A DNA stretch of 64,000 nucleotides from UBA4744 sp963723165 (GTDB lineage Bacteria; Actinomycetota; Acidimicrobiia; Spongiisociales; UBA4744): NCBI GenBank assembly GCA_963723165.1, contig CAVRPP010000008.1, positions 1 to 64,000 on the forward strand. Direction: 5' to 3'. Positions 16,915 to 25,944 of the stretch are shown here, piece by piece. The stretch's first letter is position 1. Each line of letters begins with the position of its first letter. A program made the position numbers and the translations under genes. Under the pieces are notes generated by a model. That model ran no database searches. It worked only from the letters and a program-made list of their open reading frames with translations, and was not told the origin of the DNA.

Positions 16915-18408
16915 GTGTTAGTCCGTCCCAACCGCCAGGACCTGCACTTGATCGGGTTCAATCTGGGTCGGATCCTGATCTTCGTGGCCGTGGCAGGACT
17001 TATACCGTTGACCTGGGCGCTGGTGGCCGGCGAATTCGCCCCGGCTGCTTCCTTCCTGCTCATGATCGGGATCTTCGGAACGCTCGGTTTCCTTCTCACC
17101 CAACGCCATCCCCAATCGACCCGGCTCGAATGGAGCCACGGGATGGTGGTCGTCGGCCTCACCTGGCTCATAGTCCCGGCGATCGGAGCCGTCCCGCTCG
17201 AACTCTCCGGTCACTACGGATCATTCATCGACCCCTACTTCGACGCGATGAGCGGGCTCACGACCACGGGACTTGCGTTGATCCAGGATCTCGATCATCT
17301 CGCCACATCTCTCAACTTCTGGAGGCACCTGCTCCACTTCCTCGGAGGGCAGGGAATCGTGATTGCGGTGTTGAGCGTCTTTGCCGGGGGCGGGGCCATG
17401 ACCCTCTATTACGGCGAAGCCCGGGACGACAAGATCTTCCCCTCGGTACGTTCAACGGCTCGCTTCATCTGGCTGGTCAGTGCCGTGCACGCCGTTTTCG
17501 GGATCGCCGCCCTGGGCGCGGTCGGGTACTTCGTACTCGGCTTCCGACCATTCCGGGCCATCTTCCACGGCGTCACCATCTTCATGGCCGCCTTCGACAC
17601 CGGTGGGTTCGCGCCGCAGAGCACCAGCCTCGGCTACTACCACTCATGGGTCTTCGAGGGAGTAACTGCCGTGCTCATGGTGGCCGGGGCGGTGAGCTTC
17701 GGTCTCCACTTTGCTTTGTGGCGTGGCAGGCACAACGTGGTCAGGGATCTGGAGGTTCGTACCATCCTCGCCACCTTCCTGGGCACCCTGCTGCTGACCC
17801 TGGCCGGACTGGCCGGGGCGGGCGCATTCGAATCGCTGGCGGGGTTGAGCCGGCAGGGATTCTTTCAGGTCCTCTCAGCCCACACCGGAACCGGGTTCGC
17901 AACCGTATCCTCGCTCGAACTTGCCTCCTGGGGCGGCCTCGCCTTCGGCGGCATCGCCATTGCCATGGCCCTCGGCGGGATGGGTTCGTCCACCGCCGGA
18001 GGCGTCAAGTCTCTGCGGATTGGCTTGACGATCAAAGCCCTGGGCTCCCAGGTCCGCCAGGTACTGCTTCCCGAGGGGGCGGTGATTTCGACGCGGTATT
18101 GGCACCACAACTGGAAGCAATTGAACCCCGACCTCATCCAGGCCGTGATGGGGGTGTCATTGCTGTATGTGGCTCTCTACCTGCTCGGAGCCGGAGTGGG
18201 CCTGCTCTACCACTTACCTCTCGAAGCCGCTCTCTTTGAATCGGTGAGCGCAGGCGCCAACGTAGGCCTTTCCGTCGGGATAACCGACCCTTCGATGCCC
18301 ACCGTCCTCAAGCTGACCTACCTGTTTCAGATGTGGGCGGGCCGGCTCGAGTTTGTGGCCATTTTCTCCTTGATCGGGTTCATGTACTCGTTGGTACGGG
18401 GCAAGTGA
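16915..18408 (+). CDS. TrkH-type potassium channel subunit (second copy)
   Basis: A second 497-residue TrkH/KtrB-type channel, starting at GTG 16915. Pore-loop glycines are kept in all four repeats: LTTTGLAL, DTGGFAP, GTGFATV and AGANVGLSVG. The sequence differs strongly from the copy at 13875, so this is not a recent duplication. It is the sixth gene of the cassette and its stop overlaps the next ATG (TGATG at 18406-18410). Confidence 0.88.
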   Translation: MLVRPNRQDLHLIGFNLGRILIFVAVAGLIPLTWALVAGEFAPAASFLLMIGIFGTLGFLLTQRHPQSTRLEWSHGMVVVGLTWLIVPAIGAVPLELSGHYGSFIDPYFDAMSGLTTTGLALIQDLDHLATSLNFWRHLLHFLGGQGIVIAVLSVFAGGGAMTLYYGEARDDKIFPSVRSTARFIWLVSAVHAVFGIAALGAVGYFVLGFRPFRAIFHGVTIFMAAFDTGGFAPQSTSLGYYHSWVFEGVTAVLMVAGAVSFGLHFALWRGRHNVVRDLEVRTILATFLGTLLLTLAGLAGAGAFESLAGLSRQGFFQVLSAHTGTGFATVSSLELASWGGLAFGGIAIAMALGGMGSSTAGGVKSLRIGLTIKALGSQVRQVLLPEGAVISTRYWHHNWKQLNPDLIQAVMGVSLLYVALYLLGAGVGLLYHLPLEAALFESVSAGANVGLSVGITDPSMPTVLKLTYLFQMWAGRLEFVAIFSLIGFMYSLVRGK

Positions 18409-18947
18409 TGCGACGCAGCAGCACCCTCTTGCTGGCGCTGATCGTCATCATGCTGACACCGGCCGGCGCCCTCGGCGCCACCGATGTCGAGGTTGACGAC
18501 CTTCTGGCAGACGGAGCCTCTTATGAGGGGCAGGTCATCAATGTTGTTGGAGAACTGGTCGGCGACTACGGGTTTCGCAGGAATGGCTTCGCATGGAGTC
18601 AGTTGAACGGGGATGCGTACGCTACCGCACCGTTGCTGGAAGGCGGCGACCGGGCCGGCTCGAATGCCGGCATCGGGGTCCGGGCCCCGACCGACCTCAT
18701 TGCCAGCCTCGATCCGCCGGGCGGATATCACCAGCGGGGTCCAATTGTGCGCGCGTCGGGCGTCTGGAAACACCACGACGCGGAACGCGGTGGCGAAACC
18801 TACCTGGATGTGACGAGCTTCGAGGTTCTGGAGGCCGGTAGGCCATTGCAGGAATCGGCCGATCCGGCGGTTGTGATCGCCGGAATGGTCTTGCTCGTGA
18901 CCACGCTCGGCCTGGCCTATCGAAGCCGCAAACAGTTGGGCGGTTGA
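18408..18947 (+). CDS. Membrane-anchored extracytoplasmic protein, OB-fold-like
   Basis: The 179-residue protein has a signal peptide (RRSSTLLLALIVIMLTPAGALG), an extracytoplasmic domain of about 115 residues and a C-terminal membrane helix (VVIAGMVLLVTTLGLAY) with a short basic tail. The domain pattern (GASYEGQVINVVGELVG, RASGVWKHHD, YLDVTSFEVL) looks like a small OB-type beta-barrel, but no nucleic-acid context is expected outside the cell. The start overlaps the second TrkH stop, so it belongs to the Trk cassette. Function unknown. Confidence 0.7.
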   Translation: MRRSSTLLLALIVIMLTPAGALGATDVEVDDLLADGASYEGQVINVVGELVGDYGFRRNGFAWSQLNGDAYATAPLLEGGDRAGSNAGIGVRAPTDLIASLDPPGGYHQRGPIVRASGVWKHHDAERGGETYLDVTSFEVLEAGRPLQESADPAVVIAGMVLLVTTLGLAYRSRKQLGG

Positions 18948-19006
18948 AGCGCCACCCATCGCACGATCCGCTCCAAGAATCTGAAGACCGTACGCTTCCC
19001 CTCTGC

Positions 19007-20128
19007 TCAATTACGTGCCAGCACGACCAGGTCATCCCGGTGGATGACCTCGCCGCCCCAGCCTTCGACGCTAATCGCTCTGCTCTGCTTGCCCAGGAGG
19101 GGTTGCAGCGCCCCCGACGAAAGCGCGACCAGTCCTTTGGCGATCAGATTCCCGTCCTGGTCGAGCACCTCTACTGCAGCTCCCTCGACAAACTCTCCGT
19201 GAATCTCAGTAATGCCGACCGGCAACAGTGAGCCACCCCGTGACACCATCGCCTGCACCGCCCCGGCATCCACCCGTAGAGATCCTTCGGCGGGTTGGCC
19301 GAAAGCTATCCACAGCTTGCGCGACGGCAATCGGGACGTGTGGGGCTCGATCCAGGTACCTACCGTTTCTCCTTCGGCAGCCCGAACGGCCGCCCGTCCC
19401 TCCTGGGATCCTGCTACGACTGTCGGAATGCCGGACCACGCTGCCATGCGGGCCGCTGCCACTTTGGTGGCCACCCCTCCGGAACCCATGGGGCCGGACC
19501 GTCCGCCGGCTACTTTGTCGAGGATCTCATCGGTGTGCTTCACCGCGGTTAGCAACTCGGCCTCCATTTCGAGGCGCGGGTCCACTGAATAGAGGCCGGG
19601 CGTGTCCGTGAGCAGAACCAACAACGAAGCTCCCACCAGATGGGAAACGATGGCAGCTAGTCGATCATTGTCACCGAGTCGGAGTTCGTCGACCACAACA
19701 GTGTCGTTCTCGTTCACGACCGGGACGATTCCGAGCGCCAACATCCGATCGAGGGCCTCGCGAGCATGCAGGTACTGGTTGCGATTGGCCAGAACATCCT
19801 TGGTCAGCAACACCTGGCCTACCAGTCGCTTCCGTGCCGCAAACTCGAACGCGTACCGTTCCATCAACCGGCCCTGCCCCACTGCCGCCGCGGCCTGAAG
19901 GTCCGGCACGTGCGTGGGCCGGCGTTCGATCCCTAGTTCCTGGAGGCCGGCGGCCACAGCACCGGAACTCACCAACACGGTGGGATATTCCCCGGACCAG
20001 AGTTCGCTGACCTGATCGACAACGGAGCCGAGAGCAGCACCGTCCAAACCACCGTCTGCGGAGGCCAGGCTCGATGATCCAACCTTGACGACGATCGGCC
20101 GGCCGGCCGGAGCCGGATGGCGTGTCAT
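19007..20128 (-). CDS. proB: Glutamate 5-kinase (proline synthesis) with PUA domain
   Basis: ProB phosphorylates glutamate to gamma-glutamyl phosphate, the first and feedback-regulated step of proline synthesis. The 373-residue protein contains the amino-acid-kinase motif VVKVGSSSLAS, ENDTVVVDELRLGDNDRLAA and DTPGLYSVDPR. After residue about 280 there is a PUA domain (GSLRVDAGAVQAMVSRGGS), the full-length bacterial form. The start overlaps the obgE stop by 4 bases. The partner gene proA is 6.5 kb further downstream on this strand. Confidence 0.95.
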   Translation of the reverse strand: MTRHPAPAGRPIVVKVGSSSLASADGGLDGAALGSVVDQVSELWSGEYPTVLVSSGAVAAGLQELGIERRPTHVPDLQAAAAVGQGRLMERYAFEFAARKRLVGQVLLTKDVLANRNQYLHAREALDRMLALGIVPVVNENDTVVVDELRLGDNDRLAAIVSHLVGASLLVLLTDTPGLYSVDPRLEMEAELLTAVKHTDEILDKVAGGRSGPMGSGGVATKVAAARMAAWSGIPTVVAGSQEGRAAVRAAEGETVGTWIEPHTSRLPSRKLWIAFGQPAEGSLRVDAGAVQAMVSRGGSLLPVGITEIHGEFVEGAAVEVLDQDGNLIAKGLVALSSGALQPLLGKQSRAISVEGWGGEVIHRDDLVVLARN

Positions 20129-21384
20129 CGTTGCGGATCCTGGTATTCGAAGACCAGATCGCCGATGCGGACTTCGTCGCCCGGTTCCGCCCCTGCTTCG
20201 CGGAGAGCGTCATCAACTCCGATCCGGGATAGTCGGGCCGCTACGTAGTCGGCGGCATCCGGGTTTGTCAGATCGTCGAGCCCCACAGCCCGCTCCGCCA
20301 CCCGGCCCTCAACCACCCAGCCATCTCCATCCCGATACACATCGAATCCGGCTCGTATCGGTCTGTGCAACACAAACCCCTCCCGCTCTGGTGCCTGCCG
20401 CACGGCCAGATCCACAGCGTCTGCCACGGCATGCAAGAGGGGCTCGATCCCGGCTCCGGTAATCGCCGAGATCGAGAATACGGTCTTGCCAATCGCGTCC
20501 TCCAAAGCCGGCACATCCGGGATGACGTCGAGAAGATCACCCTTGTTGACGGCTACGACGCGAGGGCGCTCGGCCAACTCGGGTGAATGGCGGGCCAGTT
20601 CGTCGACCAGGACGTCGTACTGCCTCAACAGGTCGTTGGTCTGGATCGGAGATGGATCGAGCAGGATCACCAACGCCCGGGCGCGCTCGACATGCCGGAG
20701 GAAATCATGCCCGAGACCCTTGCCTTCGGCTGCACCTTCTATCAGGCCGGGAATGTCGGCGAATACGAATTCGCGGCCGCTTATCGAGACAACTCCCAGG
20801 TTGGGCTCGAGTGTCGTGAAGGGGTAATCGGCGATCTTGGGACGAGCGGCCGAGACCCGGGAGATCAAGGTGCTTTTGCCAGCATTCGGAAATCCAACCA
20901 GGGCCGCATCGGCCAGCAGCTTCAGTTCGAACTCGAACCAGGCTCCTTCGCCGTACTCCCCCTGCTCGGAGAAGTTTGGCGCCCGGTGGAGTCGACTCAC
21001 AAGGGCGGCGTTGCCGCGCCCGCCGCGACCGCCTTCCAGAACGGTCACTTGCTGCTCCGGTTCGACAAGGTCGGCGATTACCACCCCGTCGTCGTCGCTC
21101 ACAACGGTCCCTAACGGAACCGAGAGAACCAGATCATCGCCCTGCTTACCCGACCGGAGGTCGCCCTGGCCGTGGGTGCCCCCGCCTGCCTCATGATGGG
21201 GGTTCCGCTTGTAGGTGAGCAGCGTCGCCGTAGAGGGGTCGGCACGCAAGATGATGGCCCCGCCTTTACCCCCGGAACCGCCGATAGCTTTGCCCCTCGG
21301 TCGGCCGCGCAGTTTTTGGAAGCTGACAACACCCGCACCGCCATGTCCAGCGCGCAGATGAACGCGGACGCGGTCGACGAACAC
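20125..21384 (-). CDS. obgE: GTPase Obg/CgtA
   Basis: Obg is a slow GTPase that binds the 50S subunit and links ribosome assembly with the stringent response. The glycine-rich N-terminal Obg fold is clear (GHGGAGVVSFQKLRG, GGSGGKGG), followed by a G domain with VGFPNAGKSTLISR (G1), TTLEPNLG (G2) and DIPGLIEGAAEG (G3), NKGD (G4), and a C-terminal OCT domain from about residue 335. Start is GTG at 21384. It follows rpmA by 14 bases in the classic rplU-rpmA-obgE order. Confidence 0.96.
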   Translation of the reverse strand: MFVDRVRVHLRAGHGGAGVVSFQKLRGRPRGKAIGGSGGKGGAIILRADPSTATLLTYKRNPHHEAGGGTHGQGDLRSGKQGDDLVLSVPLGTVVSDDDGVVIADLVEPEQQVTVLEGGRGGRGNAALVSRLHRAPNFSEQGEYGEGAWFEFELKLLADAALVGFPNAGKSTLISRVSAARPKIADYPFTTLEPNLGVVSISGREFVFADIPGLIEGAAEGKGLGHDFLRHVERARALVILLDPSPIQTNDLLRQYDVLVDELARHSPELAERPRVVAVNKGDLLDVIPDVPALEDAIGKTVFSISAITGAGIEPLLHAVADAVDLAVRQAPEREGFVLHRPIRAGFDVYRDGDGWVVEGRVAERAVGLDDLTNPDAADYVAARLSRIGVDDALREAGAEPGDEVRIGDLVFEYQDPQR

Positions 21385-21398
21385 GGGAAGGTTGCTCC

Positions 21399-21650
21399 CT
21401 ACTCGGGGAGTACGTCAACCAAGCGTCGCCCGTTTCGTTGCCCATACTTGACGACCCCGGCAGTCATCGCGAACAGCGTGTCGTCCCGGCCCTTGCCAAC
21501 ATTGTCGCCGGGATGGATCCGAGTTCCTCGCTGGCGAACGATGATGGTGCCTGCATGGATCACCTGGCCATCGAACACTTTCGGGCCGAGGCGCTGAGCA
21601 GCGGAGTCGCGGCCGTTCTTGGACGACCCTCCGGCTTTGGTCTTTGACAT
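21399..21650 (-). CDS. rpmA: 50S ribosomal protein L27
   Basis: The 83-residue protein begins KTKAGGSSKNGRDS and continues AQRLGPKVFDGQ, IIVRQRGTRIHPG and GDNVGKGRDDTLF, all L27 hallmarks. The N terminus reaches toward the peptidyl-transferase centre. It has no Firmicutes-type cleavable extension. It lies 3 bases after rplU. Confidence 0.97.
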   Translation of the reverse strand: MSKTKAGGSSKNGRDSAAQRLGPKVFDGQVIHAGTIIVRQRGTRIHPGDNVGKGRDDTLFAMTAGVVKYGQRNGRRLVDVLPE

Positions 21651-21653
21651 CGG

Positions 21654-22070
21654 TCAGTCCTCCTCGGTCGTACTGGGCGAGTCGCTCTCGCTCGCCGCTT
21701 TTCCACCAGCCTGCTTCTTGGCGGGGGCTTCCGTGGATGCAGCCTTGCTTTGCTTCTTGCCCGGAAGCTCAATCGCCGTGACCTCGAGCGTCGTGTACTT
21801 CTGACGATGACCTTGCCTGCGGCGGTATCCGGTCTTGTTCTTGTATTTGAAGATATCGACTTTCGGGCCCTGGGCCTCTCCGAGCACCTTCGCTCGCACT
21901 TTGACTTCGCGCAACTCGGCGCGGTCGCTGATCGCGTTTCCGTCGGTGTCAACGACGAGCAGGGGCGTGAACTCGACCGTCCCGGCGACGTCCTTGAGAC
22001 GTTCGACGTCGATCACGTCACCTTCGTGCACCTTTGACTGCTTGCCGCCGGTGCGAATGATTGCATACAT
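21654..22070 (-). CDS. rplU: 50S ribosomal protein L21 with C-terminal tail
   Basis: The L21 core starts YAIIRTGGKQSKVHEGD and ends with the rRNA-binding KKTGYRRRQGHRQ-like segment (KNKTGYRRRQGHRQKYT) by residue about 100. A further 35-residue tail (GKKQSKAASTEAPAKK, then SESDSPSTTEED) is rich in Ala, Lys and acidic residues and is longer than usual. The ATG at 22070 has GAGG 10 bases upstream; the longer frame to 22127 does not match the family. Confidence 0.96.
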   Translation of the reverse strand: MYAIIRTGGKQSKVHEGDVIDVERLKDVAGTVEFTPLLVVDTDGNAISDRAELREVKVRAKVLGEAQGPKVDIFKYKNKTGYRRRQGHRQKYTTLEVTAIELPGKKQSKAASTEAPAKKQAGGKAASESDSPSTTEED

Positions 22071-22143
22071 GATGGATCTACCTCGATTGAAGCCCGGTAA
22101 CTCTAACCGTTTCCCGGGGCTTGCCAATATTGCTCGGCCTTGC

Positions 22144-23670
22144 CTATGCGTCTTCGGGGGGAATGCCCTGCGTGGCTGCTTCTTCGTGAAGGAGCACTCC
22201 GCGCCCGTTACAGGTGGGGCACAGATCGGAAAAGGTCTCCAACAATCCTTCGGAAACGTTCTTCCTGGTCATCTCGACCAGTCCCAGATTGGAAACATCG
22301 AAGACCTGAGTGCGGGTCTTGTCCCTCGCCAGCGTTTCCCGCAACCGTCGCAACAGTGCCCTTTGATTGGCCTCCGTTTCCATATCGATGAAGTCGATCA
22401 CGATGATGCCACCGATATCTCGGAGCCGCAGCTGTCGCCCGATTTCTTCCGCCGCTTCCAGGTTGTTCTGCAGAACCGTTTCCTCGAGACTCGAACTCCC
22501 GACGAACTTTCCGGTGTTGACGTCGATAACGGTCAGGGCCTCGGTTCGGTCGATGACCAGATGTCCGCCGGATGGCAGCCAGACCTTGCGGTCGAGGGCT
22601 TTGCGGAGTTGATCCTCGACGTGGAACCTCTCAAACAGCGGCAACGCATCTTCGTAGAGCTGAACCGTCTTGATGAGATCGGGATCGATGTCCTTGAGGT
22701 AATCGATGACCGCTTCGTATGCCTCGGCGTCATCGATCATTAGCCGGCGGAATTCGGGTGTGTAGTGCTCTCGAAGCACACGCAACAGAAGTGTGGGTTC
22801 CTGATACACGACCCGGGGGGAACCTCCGCCGTTTCCGGTTTTGCTGATTTCGTCCCATATCTTGGTCAAGCGCTCGATATCCGCCCGGATCTCGCCCTTG
22901 GATGCAGCCGCTGCTGCAGTTCTCACTATCACTCCGTAGCCTTCGGGCTTGGCATCGCGGATGATGTCACGCAGTCGCTGGCGATCCTCGTCGGGAAGCC
23001 GCCGGCTGATGCCTTGCACGTCCGAGTTGGGAACGAGGACCAGATATCGACCCGGCAACGAGATCTGATTGGTCAGCCGGGCACCCTTTTCGCCCATAGC
23101 GTCCTTGACGACCTGTACGAGTACCTCGTCGCCTTTGTTGAGGGCTTCCTCGATCCGGGGTCGACGCTTACCGTGTTTGGCCGGGTCGTACTGAATGTCA
23201 CCCGCATAGAGCACGCCGTTCTTCGGCTCGCCAAAGTCGACGAAGGCTGCCTCCATGCCGGGAAGCACATTGCGAACCCTGCCCAGGTAGACGTTGCCGA
23301 CTACCGATGTCTTGTCCGAGCGAGCAACATGGTGCTCAACGAGCACCGGACCTTCCAGGACGACGATCTGGGTCTGGTGAGGAAGAACCCGCACGAGCAT
23401 TTGCTTCCGCTCGGTTTCCGGCGGGATGATGATCTCTTCTTCACGAAGGGCCGTCCGCCCACGGCCGTTGGCCGGTCGCTGCGAGCTAGTCGCCGCTCGC
23501 CTCTTTTTTGTCTTGGTCTCGGTCTTACGGTCCGGTTTGACCGGCGCTTCTTTCATGCGCCGGACTTCGACCACCTGACCCCGTACGCGTCGGGTCTTGT
23601 GTTCGACGATCGAATCGCTGCCGACGCCCTTGCGAATAACTGTGGGCGCCTTCCGGCGAAACATGGCCAT
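22144..23670 (-). CDS. rng: Ribonuclease E/G
   Basis: This endoribonuclease matures rRNA and starts mRNA decay. The 508-residue protein has a basic N-terminal extension of about 90 residues, then the S1 domain (GNVYLGRVRNVLPGMEAAFVD), the catalytic DNase-I-like part (LTVIDVNTGKFVG, and IIVIDFIDM), and the zinc-link LCPTCNGRG that holds the dimer. The short C terminus fits RNase G rather than the long RNase E scaffold. The ATG at 23670 is preceded by GGAGGAGGAG; the open frame further up to 23799 is not family-like. It leads the rng-rplU-rpmA-obgE-proB cluster. Confidence 0.93.
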   Translation of the reverse strand: MAMFRRKAPTVIRKGVGSDSIVEHKTRRVRGQVVEVRRMKEAPVKPDRKTETKTKKRRAATSSQRPANGRGRTALREEEIIIPPETERKQMLVRVLPHQTQIVVLEGPVLVEHHVARSDKTSVVGNVYLGRVRNVLPGMEAAFVDFGEPKNGVLYAGDIQYDPAKHGKRRPRIEEALNKGDEVLVQVVKDAMGEKGARLTNQISLPGRYLVLVPNSDVQGISRRLPDEDRQRLRDIIRDAKPEGYGVIVRTAAAAASKGEIRADIERLTKIWDEISKTGNGGGSPRVVYQEPTLLLRVLREHYTPEFRRLMIDDAEAYEAVIDYLKDIDPDLIKTVQLYEDALPLFERFHVEDQLRKALDRKVWLPSGGHLVIDRTEALTVIDVNTGKFVGSSSLEETVLQNNLEAAEEIGRQLRLRDIGGIIVIDFIDMETEANQRALLRRLRETLARDKTRTQVFDVSNLGLVEMTRKNVSEGLLETFSDLCPTCNGRGVLLHEEAATQGIPPEDA

Positions 23671-24047
23671 ACAGATGTGCTCCTCCTCCGGCGTCGCGCG
23701 CCGGGTGTAGTGCGGGAGTCCTCCGGGCCCTACCGGCCAGCGGGGACGGAACGAAGTGCGATGGGACAGTCGCCGGCAAAGCACCGGCGAAACGGTCACG
23801 ATGTGCTTTTACCCGGGGATCCAAGCGAAGGGTGCTGGAACCGGGTAGAAACGGCGACAGGAAGCCCACCGCTCTCTCCGTTCGAGTTCGCGAAACAATA
23901 ACCGCCGACTGGCGGCCCCAAGAAGCGTAGCACGCAGAGTGGTTCTAGGAGGTACCCAGTACCCAGCAGCCAGTACCGGGTAGCCAAACAAAGGTGCTGC
24001 GACATGGAAGACCCAAAGGAAACTGAGAACTCGTGACGGGTAACTGG
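23671..24047 (+). other. Intergenic region between tdk and rng
   Basis: No gene is supported in these 377 bases. The rng promoter should lie in the part near 23680-23900. The part 23940-24047 contains short self-similar words described under the neighbouring repeat entry. Confidence 0.5.
23948..23988. repeat. Short GGTACCCAGTACC-type intergenic repeat
   Basis: Words such as GGTACCCAGTACCCAG and CAGTACCGGGTAGCC recur in direct and partly inverted order in about 40 bases. A similar cluster (GTACTAGGTACC) lies near 40011-40035 beside the tRNA cluster. They look like a dispersed intergenic repeat of unknown role. Confidence 0.4.
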
Positions 24048-24650
24048 CTACTCGATCAGTTTCGGTTGCTCCGGTTCGGTCGGGTCGTAGCACAACCGGC
24101 ACCGGGCTTCGTAGGCATCGGTGGCGCCGAGCACGACAAGTTCGTCCGAACGCACGATGCGCTGGGTGTAGCCGGCCGGAGCACCGCAGCGATGGCAGAC
24201 GGCCAGCATTTTGGTCACATATTCGGCGTGACTGGCCAGCGTCGGGATGGGTTCGAAGGGTCGGCTGAGATAGTCGAGGTCGAGACCGGCGACGATGACC
24301 TGTTTCCCGGCTTTGGCGAGATGGTCGACCACGTCAACCAGTTCCTGATCGAAGAACTGGGCTTCGTCGATACCGATCACCACGGTGGCATCTTCAACTG
24401 CCTTGAGCAGGGCCGCCGAGTCGGTCACCGGGATCGCCTCGACCGAGAGGCTGCTGTGAGAAACGACCTCGGCATCGGCGTAACGAATATCAATCGCAGG
24501 CTTGAATGTCTGCACCGGAATGCGGGCGATCGTGGAGCGGGTCACCCGTCGAATCAACTCCTCGCTCTTGCCCGAGAACATCGGACCACACACAACCTCG
24601 ACCCAGCCCTGTTCGCCCCGTCGGTACATGGAGGGCAGAGTAACAGTCAT
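24048..24650 (-). CDS. tdk: Thymidine kinase (type II)
   Basis: Tdk phosphorylates deoxythymidine with ATP in the pyrimidine salvage path. The protein has Walker A CGPMFSGKSEELIRR, Walker B IGIDEAQFFD, the lasso region LSRPFEPIPTL, and zinc cysteines CHRCGAP and CRLCYDP typical of the human TK1-like family. It is 200 residues from 24650; an ATG at 24629 (MYRRGE) is an alternative start. A single-gene unit upstream of rng. Confidence 0.94.
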   Translation of the reverse strand: MTVTLPSMYRRGEQGWVEVVCGPMFSGKSEELIRRVTRSTIARIPVQTFKPAIDIRYADAEVVSHSSLSVEAIPVTDSAALLKAVEDATVVIGIDEAQFFDQELVDVVDHLAKAGKQVIVAGLDLDYLSRPFEPIPTLASHAEYVTKMLAVCHRCGAPAGYTQRIVRSDELVVLGATDAYEARCRLCYDPTEPEQPKLIE

Positions 24651-24759
24651 CAGTCATCGGTCATCACTGTCTACTCCAGGTGGTCTCTCAGGTGCCTTCC
24701 ACCGGCAACGGGGACTGGCAACTGAAAGGGCGGCCGTAGGCCCACCGACTGAGGACTCG

Positions 24760-24782
24760 TTTGACCGGCGGAGCCGGTCAAA
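24760..24782 (-). terminator. Hairpin at the end of the mre/rod operon
   Basis: A perfect 10-bp stem TTTGACCGGC / GCCGGTCAAA with a 3-base loop overlaps the rodA stop codon (24778-24780). There is no clear U run after it, so it may stall transcription in either direction rather than act as a classic intrinsic terminator. Confidence 0.45.
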
Positions 24783-25944
24783 CGATGTACGTCTCGCCCG
24801 GGACGGGAGATCTCCGCAGCCAGACAGAGTTGGCCACGCCCAGCGAGACCGCCATCGTGACAAAGGTTGATCCCCCGGCACTCATGAACGGGAGCGGAAG
24901 CCCGGTAACGGGTGCGATACCGACCGTCATCCCGATGTTGATATATACGTGGAAAGCGAACATGGCGGCAATTCCGGTGACCACCAGGACCCCGAACCGA
25001 TCGCGGGCGTTCACGGCGATCACGACGAGACGCCACATGATGATCGCGTAGGCAAGGAGGACAAGTGCACCGCCGACGAAGCCGAGTTGCTCGCCTACTG
25101 CAGTGAAGATGAAGTCGGTCGTTTGAGCAGGTACAAAATCGAGGTTGGTCTGGGTGCCGAGGAAGAGTCCTTTGCCGAAGAACCCTCCACTTCCGATCGC
25201 GATCTCGCTTTGGATTCGGTTATAGGCGGCGCCCAGCGGATCCGCTGCGGACGGGTTGAAGATGCTCTGGAGTCGCTCTATTTGATAAGGACGGAGAAGC
25301 TCCAGCTTCCAGATCGCCAGAATTCCGGCGCCGGCCGCAGTCATGAGGACGGTCAACTGCCGCAATGTCGTTCCACCAACGAACAGCATCACGAGGGCAA
25401 AGAAGGCAAAAACCAGCATGGTCCCGAGATCGGGCTCCAGGTAGATGAGGGCCGCCGGGATGGCAACAATCACGATGGTCTGCACAAGTCGCCGCCAACT
25501 CATTCCTTCTTCTTTGGCGGGTACGAGCACCGACGCCACGACCACAATCATGGCCAGCTTGGCGAATTCTGCTGGTTGTAACTGATAGGACCCGATGGGA
25601 ATCCAGCGTTGCGCCCGGGAGGCGCCCGGTTCGAAGAGGAAGACTGCCCCGAGAGCCAGCAGTGTCGCAACGTACAGGAATGGTGCAACGTTGCGCCATT
25701 CCCGGTAGTCGATGAGCGAGGCGACGAGGAACAGCACCAGCCCAACCGCGGCGAAGATGGCTTGATCGACCATCTCACCGGTTGGATCCAAACCAAGTGC
25801 CTCCAGACGGTTCCTCGATGCCGAGTACACCATCAACACCCCAACCGCGGCCAGGGCGACCATCGCGACAAAGAGGATGATGTCGGGGGTGGGACGACGC
25901 CGATCGGAAACAGCAGGCGGTGTGGTGCGAGCGATAACGGCCAT
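24778..25944 (-). CDS. rodA: Peptidoglycan polymerase RodA (SEDS family)
   Basis: RodA makes glycan strands from lipid II during side-wall growth and works with PBP2. The 388-residue membrane protein has about ten helices and SEDS blocks: AQRWIPIGSYQLQPAEFAKL, IYLEPDLGTMLVF (with the conserved Asp), GGFFGKGLFLGTQ, DFIFTAVGEQLGF and LPLPFMSAGGSTF. The context with mrdA and mreBCD identifies it as RodA rather than FtsW. Its start overlaps the mrdA stop by one base. Confidence 0.94.
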   Translation of the reverse strand: MAVIARTTPPAVSDRRRPTPDIILFVAMVALAAVGVLMVYSASRNRLEALGLDPTGEMVDQAIFAAVGLVLFLVASLIDYREWRNVAPFLYVATLLALGAVFLFEPGASRAQRWIPIGSYQLQPAEFAKLAMIVVVASVLVPAKEEGMSWRRLVQTIVIVAIPAALIYLEPDLGTMLVFAFFALVMLFVGGTTLRQLTVLMTAAGAGILAIWKLELLRPYQIERLQSIFNPSAADPLGAAYNRIQSEIAIGSGGFFGKGLFLGTQTNLDFVPAQTTDFIFTAVGEQLGFVGGALVLLAYAIIMWRLVVIAVNARDRFGVLVVTGIAAMFAFHVYINIGMTVGIAPVTGLPLPFMSAGGSTFVTMAVSLGVANSVWLRRSPVPGETYIV

